64,000 bases of DNA from Olavius algarvensis associated proteobacterium Delta 3 (GTDB lineage: Bacteria; Desulfobacterota; Desulfobacteria; Desulfobacterales; CAFBRK01): positions 34,533-98,532 of the forward strand of contig CAFBRK010000293.1 of assembly GCA_903231505.1 (NCBI GenBank), in the 5' to 3' direction. Of this stretch, positions 18,309 through 26,563 are shown one piece after another; the first letter of the stretch is position 1, and every line of letters starts with the position of its first letter. The translations under genes were made by a program, and so were the position numbers. Below the pieces are notes generated by a model that was not told the origin of the DNA, made no database searches, and saw nothing but the letters and a program-made list of their open reading frames with translations.

Positions 18309-18859
18309 TCGCGGAAAACCTCTGCAATACGCTTTTCCATTTCACCGGGAAGGGGTTCACCGGCTTTTGTATTGATACAGTGTACGGAAAATCGGCCGAG
18401 CACCGTCACATTGACGGTGATGGTGCCGGGCGTCAGGGTGATGGAATTGGCGAAGGTGGTTCGGGAGTAATCACCTTTCAGACGGCTCTCGAACTCGATA
18501 ATCTGCGGATCGATCTTATCGATGAGCCGGGGGTGAAAGGTGAGATACATGACTTGCAGATTGGCCAAAAAGACCTGGTACAACAGCCAGGGGATATACC
18601 AGGCCAGCCGCACCCACATTCGGAGTATCCCCTTCGGCCGGCTGGCTGTGAAAAGCAGATCGCCCGAGAGAAAGGAAACAATGGCACTGGAGATAAGGCC
18701 CAGTGTGATGTGAAATGCATCGAATCGGCCCGAGAAGATCAGCCATAGGATAAAACAGATAATAAACGACAGGAAAAAGGTGGTGTTGCGTCGAGCGCTT
18801 GGGGGAGCGCCCACGGATGTGTCTGGGGAGCCATTGTCGCGTTTCGGGGAGGGGTCCAT
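18305..18859 (-). CDS. mnhE: Mrp antiporter subunit E
   Basis: 184 residues. Two or three N-terminal helices (FFLSFIICFILWLIFSG) are followed by a soluble tail with NSITLTPGTITVNV, the MnhE signature. The first about 22 residues before the helices are a hydrophilic extension. ATG 18859 has AGGAAA upstream; a GTG four codons earlier is possible. It is the first gene of the operon; its mRNA leader lies in the 18860-19070 gap. Confidence 0.92.
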   Translation of the reverse strand: MDPSPKRDNGSPDTSVGAPPSARRNTTFFLSFIICFILWLIFSGRFDAFHITLGLISSAIVSFLSGDLLFTASRPKGILRMWVRLAWYIPWLLYQVFLANLQVMYLTFHPRLIDKIDPQIIEFESRLKGDYSRTTFANSITLTPGTITVNVTVLGRFSVHCINTKAGEPLPGEMEKRIAEVFRE

Positions 18860-19070
18860 TTTCCTCACTGTTCCCAGTGTTCCGGCCGATGTCTGAATGG
18901 CGTTTCAAGCAGGATCCGGGCAAAGTTGTTGTCGTGTAGGTACAATCAGCTTGCCCCTATGCGGCGACGTTGATTATTTTGATGATCTTCTCCTCTACTC
19001 TTAATAGATGGTTTTACTGCGGGGTGAATCGTTTCCTCGCGGTATCCCGGAACGGCATGGGATGCCCGGA

Positions 19071-19628
19071 CTACCTGTTTAACCACACACTGTGAACGTC
19101 ATCGATGGTGTCCCTGACGGCCTGGAGCGCGTTCAGGACCCGCGTATACTGCATCGCCAGGCCCACCATCTCTCCCAACAGCATCAGGGAATCCACATCG
19201 TCACCCGATACGTCCCAGGGCGCCCCGTGGTAAAGACGCACATCTCCGATGACGCGATCGTAAATCTTGATGGGAATCGAAACGATGGCGCGGATACCTT
19301 CGGCTCGTGCATTTTCCGGGTACTGAAGCTGATCGGAGGTTTCGATGTCCGGTATGATCACCGGCTGGCCGCCTCTGGAATGCCGGAGGCTCTTTGCCGA
19401 CAGCACCGGTCCCTTGTTGACGTACTCGGCGCTGAGCCCAAACGTAGCCAGAATTTCCAGTTCATCGGTGTCGATATCCAGCGCAAAAACCGTGCAGCCT
19501 TTGATGCCCAGGGCCCCTACGAGAAGTCGGGTGAGGTGGTCGGCCATGAGGTCCAGTTGGTCCGACTGGGCGATGGCTCGGGTGACCGCCATAAATACAT
19601 CGATATCGAGGGTCTCTTTGTCTGCCAT
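19071..19628 (-). CDS. GAF-domain protein
   Basis: 185 residues consisting of one GAF domain: LLVGALGIKGCTVFALDIDTDELEIL, then SLRHSRGGQPVIIPDIE and GIRAIVSIPIKIYDRVIGDVRLY. GAF domains bind small ligands or haem; no output domain is attached. The ATG at 19628 has AAGGAGG upstream. The next gene upstream is a universal-stress protein 59 bases away on the same strand, so they likely form a pair. Confidence 0.85.
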   Translation of the reverse strand: MADKETLDIDVFMAVTRAIAQSDQLDLMADHLTRLLVGALGIKGCTVFALDIDTDELEILATFGLSAEYVNKGPVLSAKSLRHSRGGQPVIIPDIETSDQLQYPENARAEGIRAIVSIPIKIYDRVIGDVRLYHGAPWDVSGDDVDSLMLLGEMVGLAMQYTRVLNALQAVRDTIDDVHSVWLNR

Positions 19629-19687
19629 GGCATCCTCCTTATTTACGCTTGCCGAAGGGTGTATCCTGTCAACGGCAGCGTGCTCGG

Positions 19688-20152
19688 TCACGAGACGATG
19701 CACACCGTAACGTTTTTCAGTGCCGCCACCACCTTGTTGTAGACGCTGGCAGTGAAAAAGCGGGTAATTTTCCCGGGTTTGCGGCTCAGCACCAGGAGCT
19801 GATAATGTTCCCTCATCACCTGGTCGACGATTTCTCCGGCCACATCTTTTTTCCGGGCCTTGAAAACATAGCGAACTTGGTCCTCGCCGATACCTTTTTC
19901 CCGCAGTTGCTCCACCACAGCCATCAGAGACTTCTCCTGGTCCTTAACCTTCTGCAGCAGATAGCCGAGATTCTCTTTTAGTTTTCCGGTAATGGACTGG
20001 CCGCTGGTTTCGATGTCAGGTAACGGGGCGTAAGTGTTGAACAGGGTGACTTCCAGTTCAGCGTTGACCGCAAATGTGTCGACGACAAAGTCAAGGGCCT
20101 TCTGATCCTGCGGGGTGAAATTGTACGGGAGCAGCAGTTTTTTACCGGCCAT
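19688..20152 (-). CDS. Universal stress protein family (UspA-like)
   Basis: 154 residues. LLLPYNFTPQDQKALDFVVDTF is the UspA first strand and helix, and the C-terminal half has QLLVLSRKPGKITRFFTASVYNKVVAALKNVTVCIV. The ATP-binding G-2x-G-9x-G(S/T) is degenerate (SRKPGKITRFFTAS), so ATP binding is doubtful. AGGAGG precedes the start at 20152. Confidence 0.85.
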   Translation of the reverse strand: MAGKKLLLPYNFTPQDQKALDFVVDTFAVNAELEVTLFNTYAPLPDIETSGQSITGKLKENLGYLLQKVKDQEKSLMAVVEQLREKGIGEDQVRYVFKARKKDVAGEIVDQVMREHYQLLVLSRKPGKITRFFTASVYNKVVAALKNVTVCIVS

Positions 20153-20447
20153 GGTGTCCTCCTTTCTCCCGTTTCGGGGACTGGATGTCCGTAGGGCATG
20201 CCGTCCGGGGAACACAAGACCAATGTTGGTGCCTATATCGCAGATGACGGACGATCACCAGCTGTTCAGATAGATCCTCAAAGAGGTCAGATGAGAATCT
20301 GTACTTTCGCTGAAGAATGTGTCGATGAAGAAGAAAATCCCCTGTCAATGGGACGTTGTAAATGTCAGTGGGTCTGCAACGGGGTCGATTTTGTAAAATG
20401 CTGGCATACTTTGGGGATAATTTCAAGCGCAAAGAGAGACGCGCGTC

Positions 20448-21830
20448 TTAAGAAAATTCCACCGGTTCTATCTTATACTTTTTCATACGTTTCCAGATCG
20501 TTACACGGCTGACACCCAGGCGGCGCGCCGCCTCGGACCGGTTTCCGCCGCACGCTTTCAGAACGTCGAGCATTTTTTCCCTCTCATGCCGGTAACCCGG
20601 CGGAATGGCCTCGGGAATCGGCGCGCATTCCCGGCTGTCGGCAATGCGCGGGGGTAAATGATGCGCGTGGATGCCACCGCTATGGCACAGGACAAAGGCA
20701 TATTCGATCGCATTCCGGAGCTCTCTCACGTTTCCCGGCCACGAGTAGGCCGTGAGGCTCTCCATGGCTTCGGGGGTCATTCCCAAAATCTTCTTTCCGG
20801 ATTTCTCATTGTTCTTACGGATGAAATACTGAACAATGATCGGGATGTCCTCTTTCCTGTCTTTGAGGGACGGGCAATGGAGCGGAAACACATTGACCCG
20901 GAAAAAAAGGTCTTCCCGGAACGCTCCCTGGGTGATCAGTTTTTCGAGATCCTTATTGGTGGCCGTCAAGATCCGCACATCGATGCGGATCGGCTGATGG
21001 TCGCCCACCCTCTCGATCTCTTTTTCCTCGAGCACCCGAAGCAGCTTGACCTGGGTGGCCATGGGGACATCGCCCAACTCGTCCAGAAAAATCGTTCCAC
21101 CGTGGGCCGCCTCAAACCGGCCGACCCGGTTCCGGTTGGCGCCGGTATAGGCGCCACGGGTGTGGCCGAACAGTTCGCTCTCCAAAAGGTTCTCGTTCAG
21201 AGCTGCGCAATTGACTTTGATGAACGGTTTGTCGCGACGCGGACTGACATCATGAATCGCCCGAGCCACCAGCTCTTTTCCTGTGCCGCTTTCACCGTGG
21301 ATCATTACCGGGGCTTCTGTCATCGCCACATTGTCGATGAGTTCGTAGAGGTTTTGCATGATGGCCGATTTACCGAGAATCCCGTGAAATCCATCTTCCA
21401 TGTGAAGGGATTTTCGCAGTGCCGTGATTTCCTGCTGCTTGCGAACCACTTCGGACATATCGGTCAAGGTTTCAACCGCCCCGATCATCCGGCCGTTTTC
21501 ATCCCGCAGCACCGATGCATTTTTAATAATGTTGATGGTGCGATGATCCTTATTGGTGATCATGCACTTTTTGGCTCGAACAGTTCCTTCCCTGTAGAGA
21601 CCGCACCAATCAGCCCCGGTGCCTTTGCCGATAATCTCACAACCGGTGCAATCGAGCACTCGGCATGAACGGCCCACCAGTTCTTCTGACGAATAACCCG
21701 TCAGCCGTTCAGCGGCTGGATTCACGGCCATGACCACGCCTTTGGTGTCTACCACAAGGATGCCATCCTGCAGGGTTTCAACCACGGTTTTCCAGTGTTT
21801 GGATAAGTCAAGCATATTGTTGATGTCCAC
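20448..21830 (-). CDS. Sigma-54-dependent activator with cysteine-rich PAS domain
   Basis: 460 residues in three parts. A PAS sensor (about 15-130) carries five cysteines (C56, C61, C64, C76, C89; CRVLDCTGCEIIG), suited to metal or redox sensing. The AAA+ sigma-54 domain has Walker A GESGTGKE (179-186), GAYTGA (226-231, Tyr in place of the usual Phe of GAFTGA), and Walker B GGTIFLDELGD. A Fis-type HTH follows (ACGGNRSEAARRLGVSRVTIWKRMKKYKI). There is no receiver domain. The GTG start lacks a strong ribosome-binding site; ATG at 21815 is possible. It is divergent from a DsrE-like operon with a consensus sigma-54 promoter, and the same repeat lies upstream of both that operon and the cytochrome/rhodanese operon, so it very likely activates both. 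Confidence 0.9.
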   Translation of the reverse strand: MDINNMLDLSKHWKTVVETLQDGILVVDTKGVVMAVNPAAERLTGYSSEELVGRSCRVLDCTGCEIIGKGTGADWCGLYREGTVRAKKCMITNKDHRTINIIKNASVLRDENGRMIGAVETLTDMSEVVRKQQEITALRKSLHMEDGFHGILGKSAIMQNLYELIDNVAMTEAPVMIHGESGTGKELVARAIHDVSPRRDKPFIKVNCAALNENLLESELFGHTRGAYTGANRNRVGRFEAAHGGTIFLDELGDVPMATQVKLLRVLEEKEIERVGDHQPIRIDVRILTATNKDLEKLITQGAFREDLFFRVNVFPLHCPSLKDRKEDIPIIVQYFIRKNNEKSGKKILGMTPEAMESLTAYSWPGNVRELRNAIEYAFVLCHSGGIHAHHLPPRIADSRECAPIPEAIPPGYRHEREKMLDVLKACGGNRSEAARRLGVSRVTIWKRMKKYKIEPVEFS

Positions 21831-21931
21831 TTGTCCGATTGAGGCTATAGGTGTGCGTCATCCTTTCCCGACAATGCCATGGTCGAGACGCACCACCATG
21901 GGCGTCCGATACCATAACACGTCCATTTGAA

Positions 21932-21968
21932 TAACACTATTAACCTGACAAGTTAACACTGCTAACCT
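21932..21968. promoter_or_regulatory. Upstream activator repeats, site 1
   Basis: TAACACTATTAACCT (21932-21946) and TAACACTGCTAACCT (21954-21968) are direct repeats with two mismatches and a 22-base period, two helical turns. They lie between the activator gene and the DsrE-like operon, ending 84 bases before its sigma-54 promoter. They share the core GTTAACACT with the palindrome at 23056-23082. Confidence 0.75.
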
Positions 21969-22052
21969 AATACGCATAAACTGTGGATTCAAGTGAGCTG
22001 CGATTATATTAAAAAAATCGTGAAAACAATACGTTGGAACAGTCTTGGCTAC

Positions 22053-22068
22053 TGGCATGATCATTGCT
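22053..22068 (+). promoter_or_regulatory. Sigma-54 (-24/-12) promoter of the DsrE-like operon
   Basis: TGGCATGATCATTGCT matches the full sigma-54 consensus TGGCAYR-N4-TTGCW, with the GG and GC elements 12 bases apart. It lies 118 bases before the first DsrE-like start and downstream of the activator repeats. Confidence 0.85.
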
Positions 22069-22186
22069 GTACCTCGTCCTACAGCCGGATCGGTTTAAAT
22101 TGGGCATCTTGTCCGGCACTGGAAAAGGACGATCAACCACATGGGTCGATGCCCGCTGGTGTATCGCTCGGATCGGGTGGAGCAAT

Positions 22187-22483
22187 ATGGTCGAGGGTCG
22201 GAAAATCGCTATTCTCGTAAAGGGATCCGCACAAATCGAGGAACTTCCGGGTATTCTCCAAAGTTTTGAGAGGTATTTCCAGTATATTCAGGTGTTCTTT
22301 ATCTGCGGCGCTCAGACCGACACCAAGGCGGTGTCACAAGTCACCATTGACCGTTTCTCCGACTGCGAAGCGGCCTGTTTTGCCGACGATGTGGCGAGCG
22401 CACGTCGATACGGATTCCGGTATACCACCATCGAGGAGATGGCGCCGATGCTGCGGGTATTCGACGCCGTTATGCCCATCTAA
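22187..22483 (+). CDS. DsrE/DsrF-like small sulfur-carrier family protein
   Basis: 98 residues from the ATG at 22187, which has a GGTGGAG ribosome-binding site; the frame upstream of it is leader. The N-terminus MVEGRKIAILVKGSAQ followed by an alternating strand-helix layout suits the DsrE/TusD/TusC fold. Cys residues at CGAQ and CEAACFADD could be persulfide carriers. It is the first of three tightly linked genes (the next start overlaps its stop region). The family relays sulfane sulfur between proteins. The exact subfamily is uncertain. Confidence 0.65.
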   Translation: MVEGRKIAILVKGSAQIEELPGILQSFERYFQYIQVFFICGAQTDTKAVSQVTIDRFSDCEAACFADDVASARRYGFRYTTIEEMAPMLRVFDAVMPI

Positions 22484-22678
22484 ATGAGCAGCCGAATTCT
22501 GCATATTCTCAAATCACCCCCCGATCAGGTGGTCTCCCATTTTATCGATGAAATCACCGGAGACGGCGTCGCATCGGTATTCAGCCTTTACCGGGATGAT
22601 ATCGCGGATTTGCCTGTGGACTGGTCCCGTCTGGTGGACGACATCTTCAACCATGAGCTGGTGATCTGCTGGTGGTGA
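22484..22678 (+). CDS. DsrH/TusB-like small protein
   Basis: 64 residues, beginning directly after the stop of the previous gene (TAA-ATG). RILHILKSPPDQ and a middle GDGVASVFSLYRDDI resemble the DsrH/TusB fold, and it ends VICWW. The position between two DsrE-like genes mirrors DsrEFH and TusBCD sets. The UGA at its end is a normal stop, because the next gene starts six bases later. Confidence 0.65.
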   Translation: MSSRILHILKSPPDQVVSHFIDEITGDGVASVFSLYRDDIADLPVDWSRLVDDIFNHELVICWW

Positions 22679-22683
22679 CGCCC

Positions 22684-23013
22684 ATGACGCGAATTGACGA
22701 GAAGAAAAATTGCGAAACCCTGGGCATACTGGTGAATACCGACGATCACCCGGACTATGTGATTTCCCTGGCCCGTGCCGCCCGGATCAAGGGGAAAATG
22801 GTCCGGCTTCATTTTTCAGGTCCGGGGGTTCTGTTGCTGTATGAAACGGAGATGGGTGAAATCCGCGATTTCGCCCATGCGACGGCATGTGCCGAAAGTT
22901 TAGCCAGATATGGTCATCCTGCCGCCAAAGAACAGCTGGTCGGCATTCAAATTGTGCCGGCAACGGAACTGGGTCGATTCATTTCGGATTGCCAACGCTA
23001 TGTGACGTTCTGA
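22684..23013 (+). CDS. DsrE-like protein
   Basis: 109 residues. TLGILVNTDDHPDYVISLARAARIKGKMVRLHFSG is a DsrE-type strand-helix-strand, and ATACAESLARYG carries a Cys at the place where DsrE/TusD carries its persulfide Cys. The ATG at 22684 is preferred over the GTG at 22672. With the two genes before it this makes a DsrE-F-H-like triad. The three genes lie between two copies of the activator repeat. Confidence 0.7.
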   Translation: MTRIDEKKNCETLGILVNTDDHPDYVISLARAARIKGKMVRLHFSGPGVLLLYETEMGEIRDFAHATACAESLARYGHPAAKEQLVGIQIVPATELGRFISDCQRYVTF

Positions 23014-23055
23014 GTTTTGAGCAACAAACCATTGAGACATCGGCTGTCTTACGAA

Positions 23056-23089
23056 AAGTGTTAACCTCAAAGGTTAACACTTGGTTAAC
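23056..23089. promoter_or_regulatory. Upstream activator repeats, site 2
   Basis: AAGTGTTAACCT-CAA-AGGTTAACACTT is a perfect palindrome with 12-base arms (23056-23082), followed by a third GGTTAAC (23083-23089). The half-site matches those at 21932-21968. It lies 93-126 bases upstream of a sigma-54 promoter, the usual distance for an enhancer-binding activator. Confidence 0.8.
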
Positions 23090-23181
23090 AAATTGTTACA
23101 CAACGTTTATCCGGATTTTTCAGTAAAGATATAAAATATAATGATATCAATAGTATATATTATTGAATGGTTTTTTTAAGT

Positions 23182-23197
23182 TTGGCACATCCGTTGC
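23182..23197 (+). promoter_or_regulatory. Sigma-54 (-24/-12) promoter of the OTR/rhodanese operon
   Basis: TGGCACATCCGTTGCA fits TGGCAYR-N4-TTGCW at every fixed position, with GG-GC spacing of 12 bases. It is 114 bases upstream of the cytochrome-like gene and follows activator repeat site 2. Confidence 0.88.
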
Positions 23198-23310
23198 AAA
23201 ATGGAAACCCGACCCGTCGAGTTCGGGAAGTTTCAGACAAATGCATAAGACGGTTTTCAAATAATATAATAAACTAAAATAAATAAAATAAGGGAAAGGA
23301 GAGAATCACC

Positions 23311-23652
23311 ATGTTTCGAAAGTTCTTGGTAATGGCGCTGGCCATTCTAGTTTCATTCAGTTTCATCAGCGTGTCATTTGCCGCCGAGGGGAACAAGCGC
23401 AAAGGAAAATACACCTACCGGAAAGTCTACAAGGCGTGTCATGAGCGGGGTGAAGTCGATCTCGCCAAACCGCCCATCAATCCGGATGGCCACACCCAGG
23501 CCGAGTGGACCACCATCTTCGAGGGCAAAACGTTTGACGAATTCGGTTGCCAGGAAGAGTGGAGCAACCTGGGCGAGAATCAACTGGCGGATATTTATGC
23601 ATACCTTCACGCCCACGCGTCAGATTCTCCGACGCCGCTGAAATGCAAATAA
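23311..23652 (+). CDS. Small periplasmic cytochrome-like protein lacking the first haem Cys
   Basis: 113 residues with a signal peptide (MFRKFLVMALAILVSFSFISVSFAAE, cleaved near residue 24). The mature part, YTYRKVYKACHERGEVD, sits where small monohaem cytochromes have CxxCH, but the first position is Tyr (codon TAC, one transition away from the Cys codon TGC), leaving a lone ACH. A distal QAEWTTIFEGK and LADIYAYLHAHA complete the cytochrome-c-like helices. It is the first gene of the sigma-54 operon, with GGAAAGGAG upstream of the ATG. It could attach haem through one Cys, have lost haem, or reflect a read error. Confidence 0.75.
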   Translation: MFRKFLVMALAILVSFSFISVSFAAEGNKRKGKYTYRKVYKACHERGEVDLAKPPINPDGHTQAEWTTIFEGKTFDEFGCQEEWSNLGENQLADIYAYLHAHASDSPTPLKCK

Positions 23653-23713
23653 TCGATGCCCCCAACACCCGGATTCGCAAATGGCACAGAAGGAACATTC
23701 AAGGAGGATTGAT

Positions 23714-24835
23714 ATGTATCGGAAAAAAGCTTTTTACGCGCTCGGTGCAGTACTGATCGCGGCACTCTGCTTCGGCACGGCAGTGACGGCTGGTGACAAA
23801 AAGGCCGGGGAATCGGCTGACTGGAAGTATCATGACATTGTCGATGTCGATTTCGTAATGCAGTATGCCAAGGTCCCCATGGCGGAAAACGTCATGATTA
23901 TCGATGCCCGCCCGAAACGGCCCAAATACGACAAAGGCCATATCCCGATGGCGGTCAGCATGCCCAATAGCCAGTTCGACAAGATGGTTGACCTGCTTCC
24001 CGAGAACAAAGACGCATTGCTGATATTTTATTGCGGCGGCCTTAAATGCAAACTGAGCCATAAATCCGCCTGGAAGGCCGAGAAACTGGGATATACCAAT
24101 GTCAAGGTGTTTGCCGAGGGTTTTCCCCGGTGGATGAAGGTGCCGGGCAATTATGCGTCGGTATCCGAAGACTGGGTCCAAAAACAGATCGAAAACCAGG
24201 CGGACATGGTACTGGTTGACTCAAGGCCCAAGCGGAAAAAATATGACAAGGGGCATATCACCGGCGCCATGAGCATCCCGGCCAGCCAGTTCGATAAAAT
24301 GGTCGGTGAGCTTCCCCAGGAAAAGGACCGGTTGGTTGTCTTCTACTGTGGCGGGTACAAGTGCAAGTTGAGTCACAAGTCCGCTAAAAAAGCGATGGAC
24401 CTGGGTTATAAAAAGGTCAAGGTGTTGTCCGCAGGGTATCCGGCCTGGAAGAAAAAATTTGGAGCCGTGGCGGCCGCACCGGGTCCGCTGAAAGCCGGGG
24501 AAGAGGAAGGCAGCCTTGACATCGAGACTTTCAAGAAGATCATGGCGGAAAAACCGGATAGCTTGTACCTGGTCGATGTACGGGATGCGGATGAGTTCGC
24601 CACCGGTAGCCTCAAAACAGCCATAAATATCTCGGTTGACGTTCTCGAGAACAAGATCAAAACCCTCCCCAAAGAAAAATCGATCGTTTTTATCTGCGGC
24701 ACGGGGGCTCGAAGCGGTGAGGCCTTTTACATGGTCCAGGACATTCGCCCCGAACTGAAGAATGTCTATTACATCGAAGCGGAAATGAGTTTCGGTGAAG
24801 ACGGCAGCTTTCAAATCACCAAATCCCAGGGGTAA
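23714..24835 (+). CDS. Secreted triple-rhodanese protein
   Basis: 373 residues: a signal peptide, then three rhodanese domains (about 40-145, 146-250 and 270-370). Domains 1 and 2 are near copies of each other with the unusual active loop YCGGxKCKLSHKSA; domain 3 has the ordinary loop CGTGARSG. Each has a candidate persulfide Cys (FYCGG, FYCGG, FICGT). Rhodaneses move sulfane sulfur. AGGAGG precedes the ATG at 23714. It lies between a cytochrome-like gene and an octahaem cytochrome gene, and is probably periplasmic. Confidence 0.9.
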   Translation: MYRKKAFYALGAVLIAALCFGTAVTAGDKKAGESADWKYHDIVDVDFVMQYAKVPMAENVMIIDARPKRPKYDKGHIPMAVSMPNSQFDKMVDLLPENKDALLIFYCGGLKCKLSHKSAWKAEKLGYTNVKVFAEGFPRWMKVPGNYASVSEDWVQKQIENQADMVLVDSRPKRKKYDKGHITGAMSIPASQFDKMVGELPQEKDRLVVFYCGGYKCKLSHKSAKKAMDLGYKKVKVLSAGYPAWKKKFGAVAAAPGPLKAGEEEGSLDIETFKKIMAEKPDSLYLVDVRDADEFATGSLKTAINISVDVLENKIKTLPKEKSIVFICGTGARSGEAFYMVQDIRPELKNVYYIEAEMSFGEDGSFQITKSQG

Positions 24836-24863
24836 CGGGTCGGGCCACTGGAAAACGCTCAAT

Positions 24864-24902
24864 CGGCCACATTTCCGAACGCCCGAATCGGGGATGTGGC
24901 CG
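24864..24902 (+). other. Intercistronic RNA hairpin
   Basis: CGGCCACAT (24864-24872) pairs perfectly with ATGTGGCCG (24894-24902), and the loop can form a second small stem (CCCG-AAT-CGGG). There is no T-run, so it is unlikely to terminate outright. In the 112-base gap between the rhodanese and octahaem genes it may stabilise or process the transcript. Confidence 0.6.
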
Positions 24903-24947
24903 GCGATCCTGTAATCACCGTTAAACGTTCTCCAAGGAGATGATTCG

Positions 24948-26561
24948 ATGAGGACACCCAAGCTCAAACACGGGTTTGGCGCCACGCTGGTTGTTGCTGT
25001 CTGTCTGGCAATTTGTTGGCCGGCCGTGGCGAGCGACACGGAAGAAGAGGCTCCCGGCCGGGCCATGGCCCACCAGGTCGTGAAAAACCAGGCGCTCTGG
25101 AATACTACCGCGCATTCCCAGCATGCTGCCCTAAACAAATCATTCAATTCCGGCAAGGAGATCACGGATGCCTGTTTGTCCTGCCACAATCAGGCGGCTG
25201 ACCAGTTTAAACAAACGGTACACTGGACCTGGGTGGCCGGCGCGGATCATGGAAAGGCCGAATACTCCCTTAACAACTTTTGCATTTCAACAAACCGGAC
25301 TGCCGACAAGGGTTGTCTGTCCTGTCATCCCGGCTGGGGCATGAAAAAAGAATCCATTAACTGCCTTGCCTGTCATGGCCAGAGAAAAATCAACTGGGGC
25401 GAAGCGTTTGAGGATTACAATGCCTTTTCCGGATCCAGTGATGTGGAAGAGCGGGAAATCGCAACCGAGATCCAGGCGGATATTCAAGCTGCGGCTCAAG
25501 CGGTCGGTTTACCCGGCAGAAGCAACTGCGGAGATTGCCATTTTAAAGGCGGCGGTGGTGACGGCGTCAAACACGGTGACCTGGATACGTCCTTGACGAA
25601 TCCTGACAAGACCCTTGATGTGCACATGGGGATCGACGGACAGGATTTTAATTGCACCCGATGCCATACCACGGTGAATCATAATATCGCTGGACGGCTG
25701 TACACGGCGCCGGCGGCGGCGCATCGGAAAAGCCTGGTAGAGGATGACCTGACCTCAAAGATCATGTGCGAATCGTGCCACACCGACAAGCCCCACAAGA
25801 CCTCGGCGAAGGCAAATGATCACACCGACAAGGTCGCCTGTCAGAGCTGCCATATTCCACAGTTCGCACGGGTCAACCCCACCAAAATGAGCTGGGACTG
25901 GTCCAAAGCCGGCAAGCGAAAAAACGGCAAGCCCTACAAGACCAAAGATGAGTTTGGCCAGTTCGATTACCTGTCCATGAAAGGACAGATGAAATGGGAA
26001 AAGAATGTCTTGCCGGAGTATGCCTGGTACAACGGATCCATCGAAAGCATTAGCATGAAAGACCGGATCAATCCCGGCGAAATCGTTACTGTGAGCCGAC
26101 CCGTGGGAAGCCGTGAAGATGAAAACTCCCGTATTTCCCCGTTCAAGGTTCATCGAGGACGCCAGCCCTACGACAAAATCCACAAAACCCTGGTTGCGCC
26201 CATCCTTTCGGGGCCAAAGGGATTTTTCAAGACCATGGACTGGGACACGACGGTCCCCACGGGGCAGAAGGCACTGGGACTGCCGTATTCCGGAGAGCTG
26301 GGCTTTGTGGATACCACTTACGTTTTTCCGACCACTCACATGGTCGCGCCCAAAGATCAAGTGGTCGCCTGCGGTGAATGCCACACCAGAACCGGAGGCC
26401 GGCTGGAAAACCTGAAAGGGTTCTATATGCCGGGACGGAACTACAACAAATGGATCAACACCATCGGCTGGATCGCTGTCCTCGGCAGCCTGGTGGGCGT
26501 CACCTTCCACGGCCTGGGCAGAATCCTAAGCAGCACCCGCAACGGCAGAAAGGAGGCCTAA
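24948..26561 (+). CDS. Octahaem tetrathionate-reductase-like cytochrome c (OTR family)
   Basis: 537 residues with an N-terminal signal and eight CxxCH sites (CLSCH, CLSCH, CLACH, CGDCH, CTRCH, CESCH, CQSCH, CGECH). A C-terminal hydrophobic helix (WINTIGWIAVLGSLVGVTFHGLG) anchors it. OTR cytochromes reduce tetrathionate, and in vitro also nitrite and hydroxylamine. The partner is the cytochrome b directly downstream, starting two bases after its stop. AAGGAG lies upstream of the ATG. Context (DsrE-like proteins, rhodanese) favours a sulfur compound as substrate; this is inference. Confidence 0.85.
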   Translation: MRTPKLKHGFGATLVVAVCLAICWPAVASDTEEEAPGRAMAHQVVKNQALWNTTAHSQHAALNKSFNSGKEITDACLSCHNQAADQFKQTVHWTWVAGADHGKAEYSLNNFCISTNRTADKGCLSCHPGWGMKKESINCLACHGQRKINWGEAFEDYNAFSGSSDVEEREIATEIQADIQAAAQAVGLPGRSNCGDCHFKGGGGDGVKHGDLDTSLTNPDKTLDVHMGIDGQDFNCTRCHTTVNHNIAGRLYTAPAAAHRKSLVEDDLTSKIMCESCHTDKPHKTSAKANDHTDKVACQSCHIPQFARVNPTKMSWDWSKAGKRKNGKPYKTKDEFGQFDYLSMKGQMKWEKNVLPEYAWYNGSIESISMKDRINPGEIVTVSRPVGSREDENSRISPFKVHRGRQPYDKIHKTLVAPILSGPKGFFKTMDWDTTVPTGQKALGLPYSGELGFVDTTYVFPTTHMVAPKDQVVACGECHTRTGGRLENLKGFYMPGRNYNKWINTIGWIAVLGSLVGVTFHGLGRILSSTRNGRKEA

Positions 26562-26563
26562 GC

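Noticed and set aside
20198..20512. 104-codon plus-strand frame between the stress protein and the activator gene
   Set aside because: It has a poor start, no family character and runs into the activator gene's 3' end on the other strand.
22673..22687. UGA at the end of the DsrH-like gene as a fourth selenocysteine
   Set aside because: The next gene starts a few bases later with its own frame, and the family ends there; nothing continues in frame.
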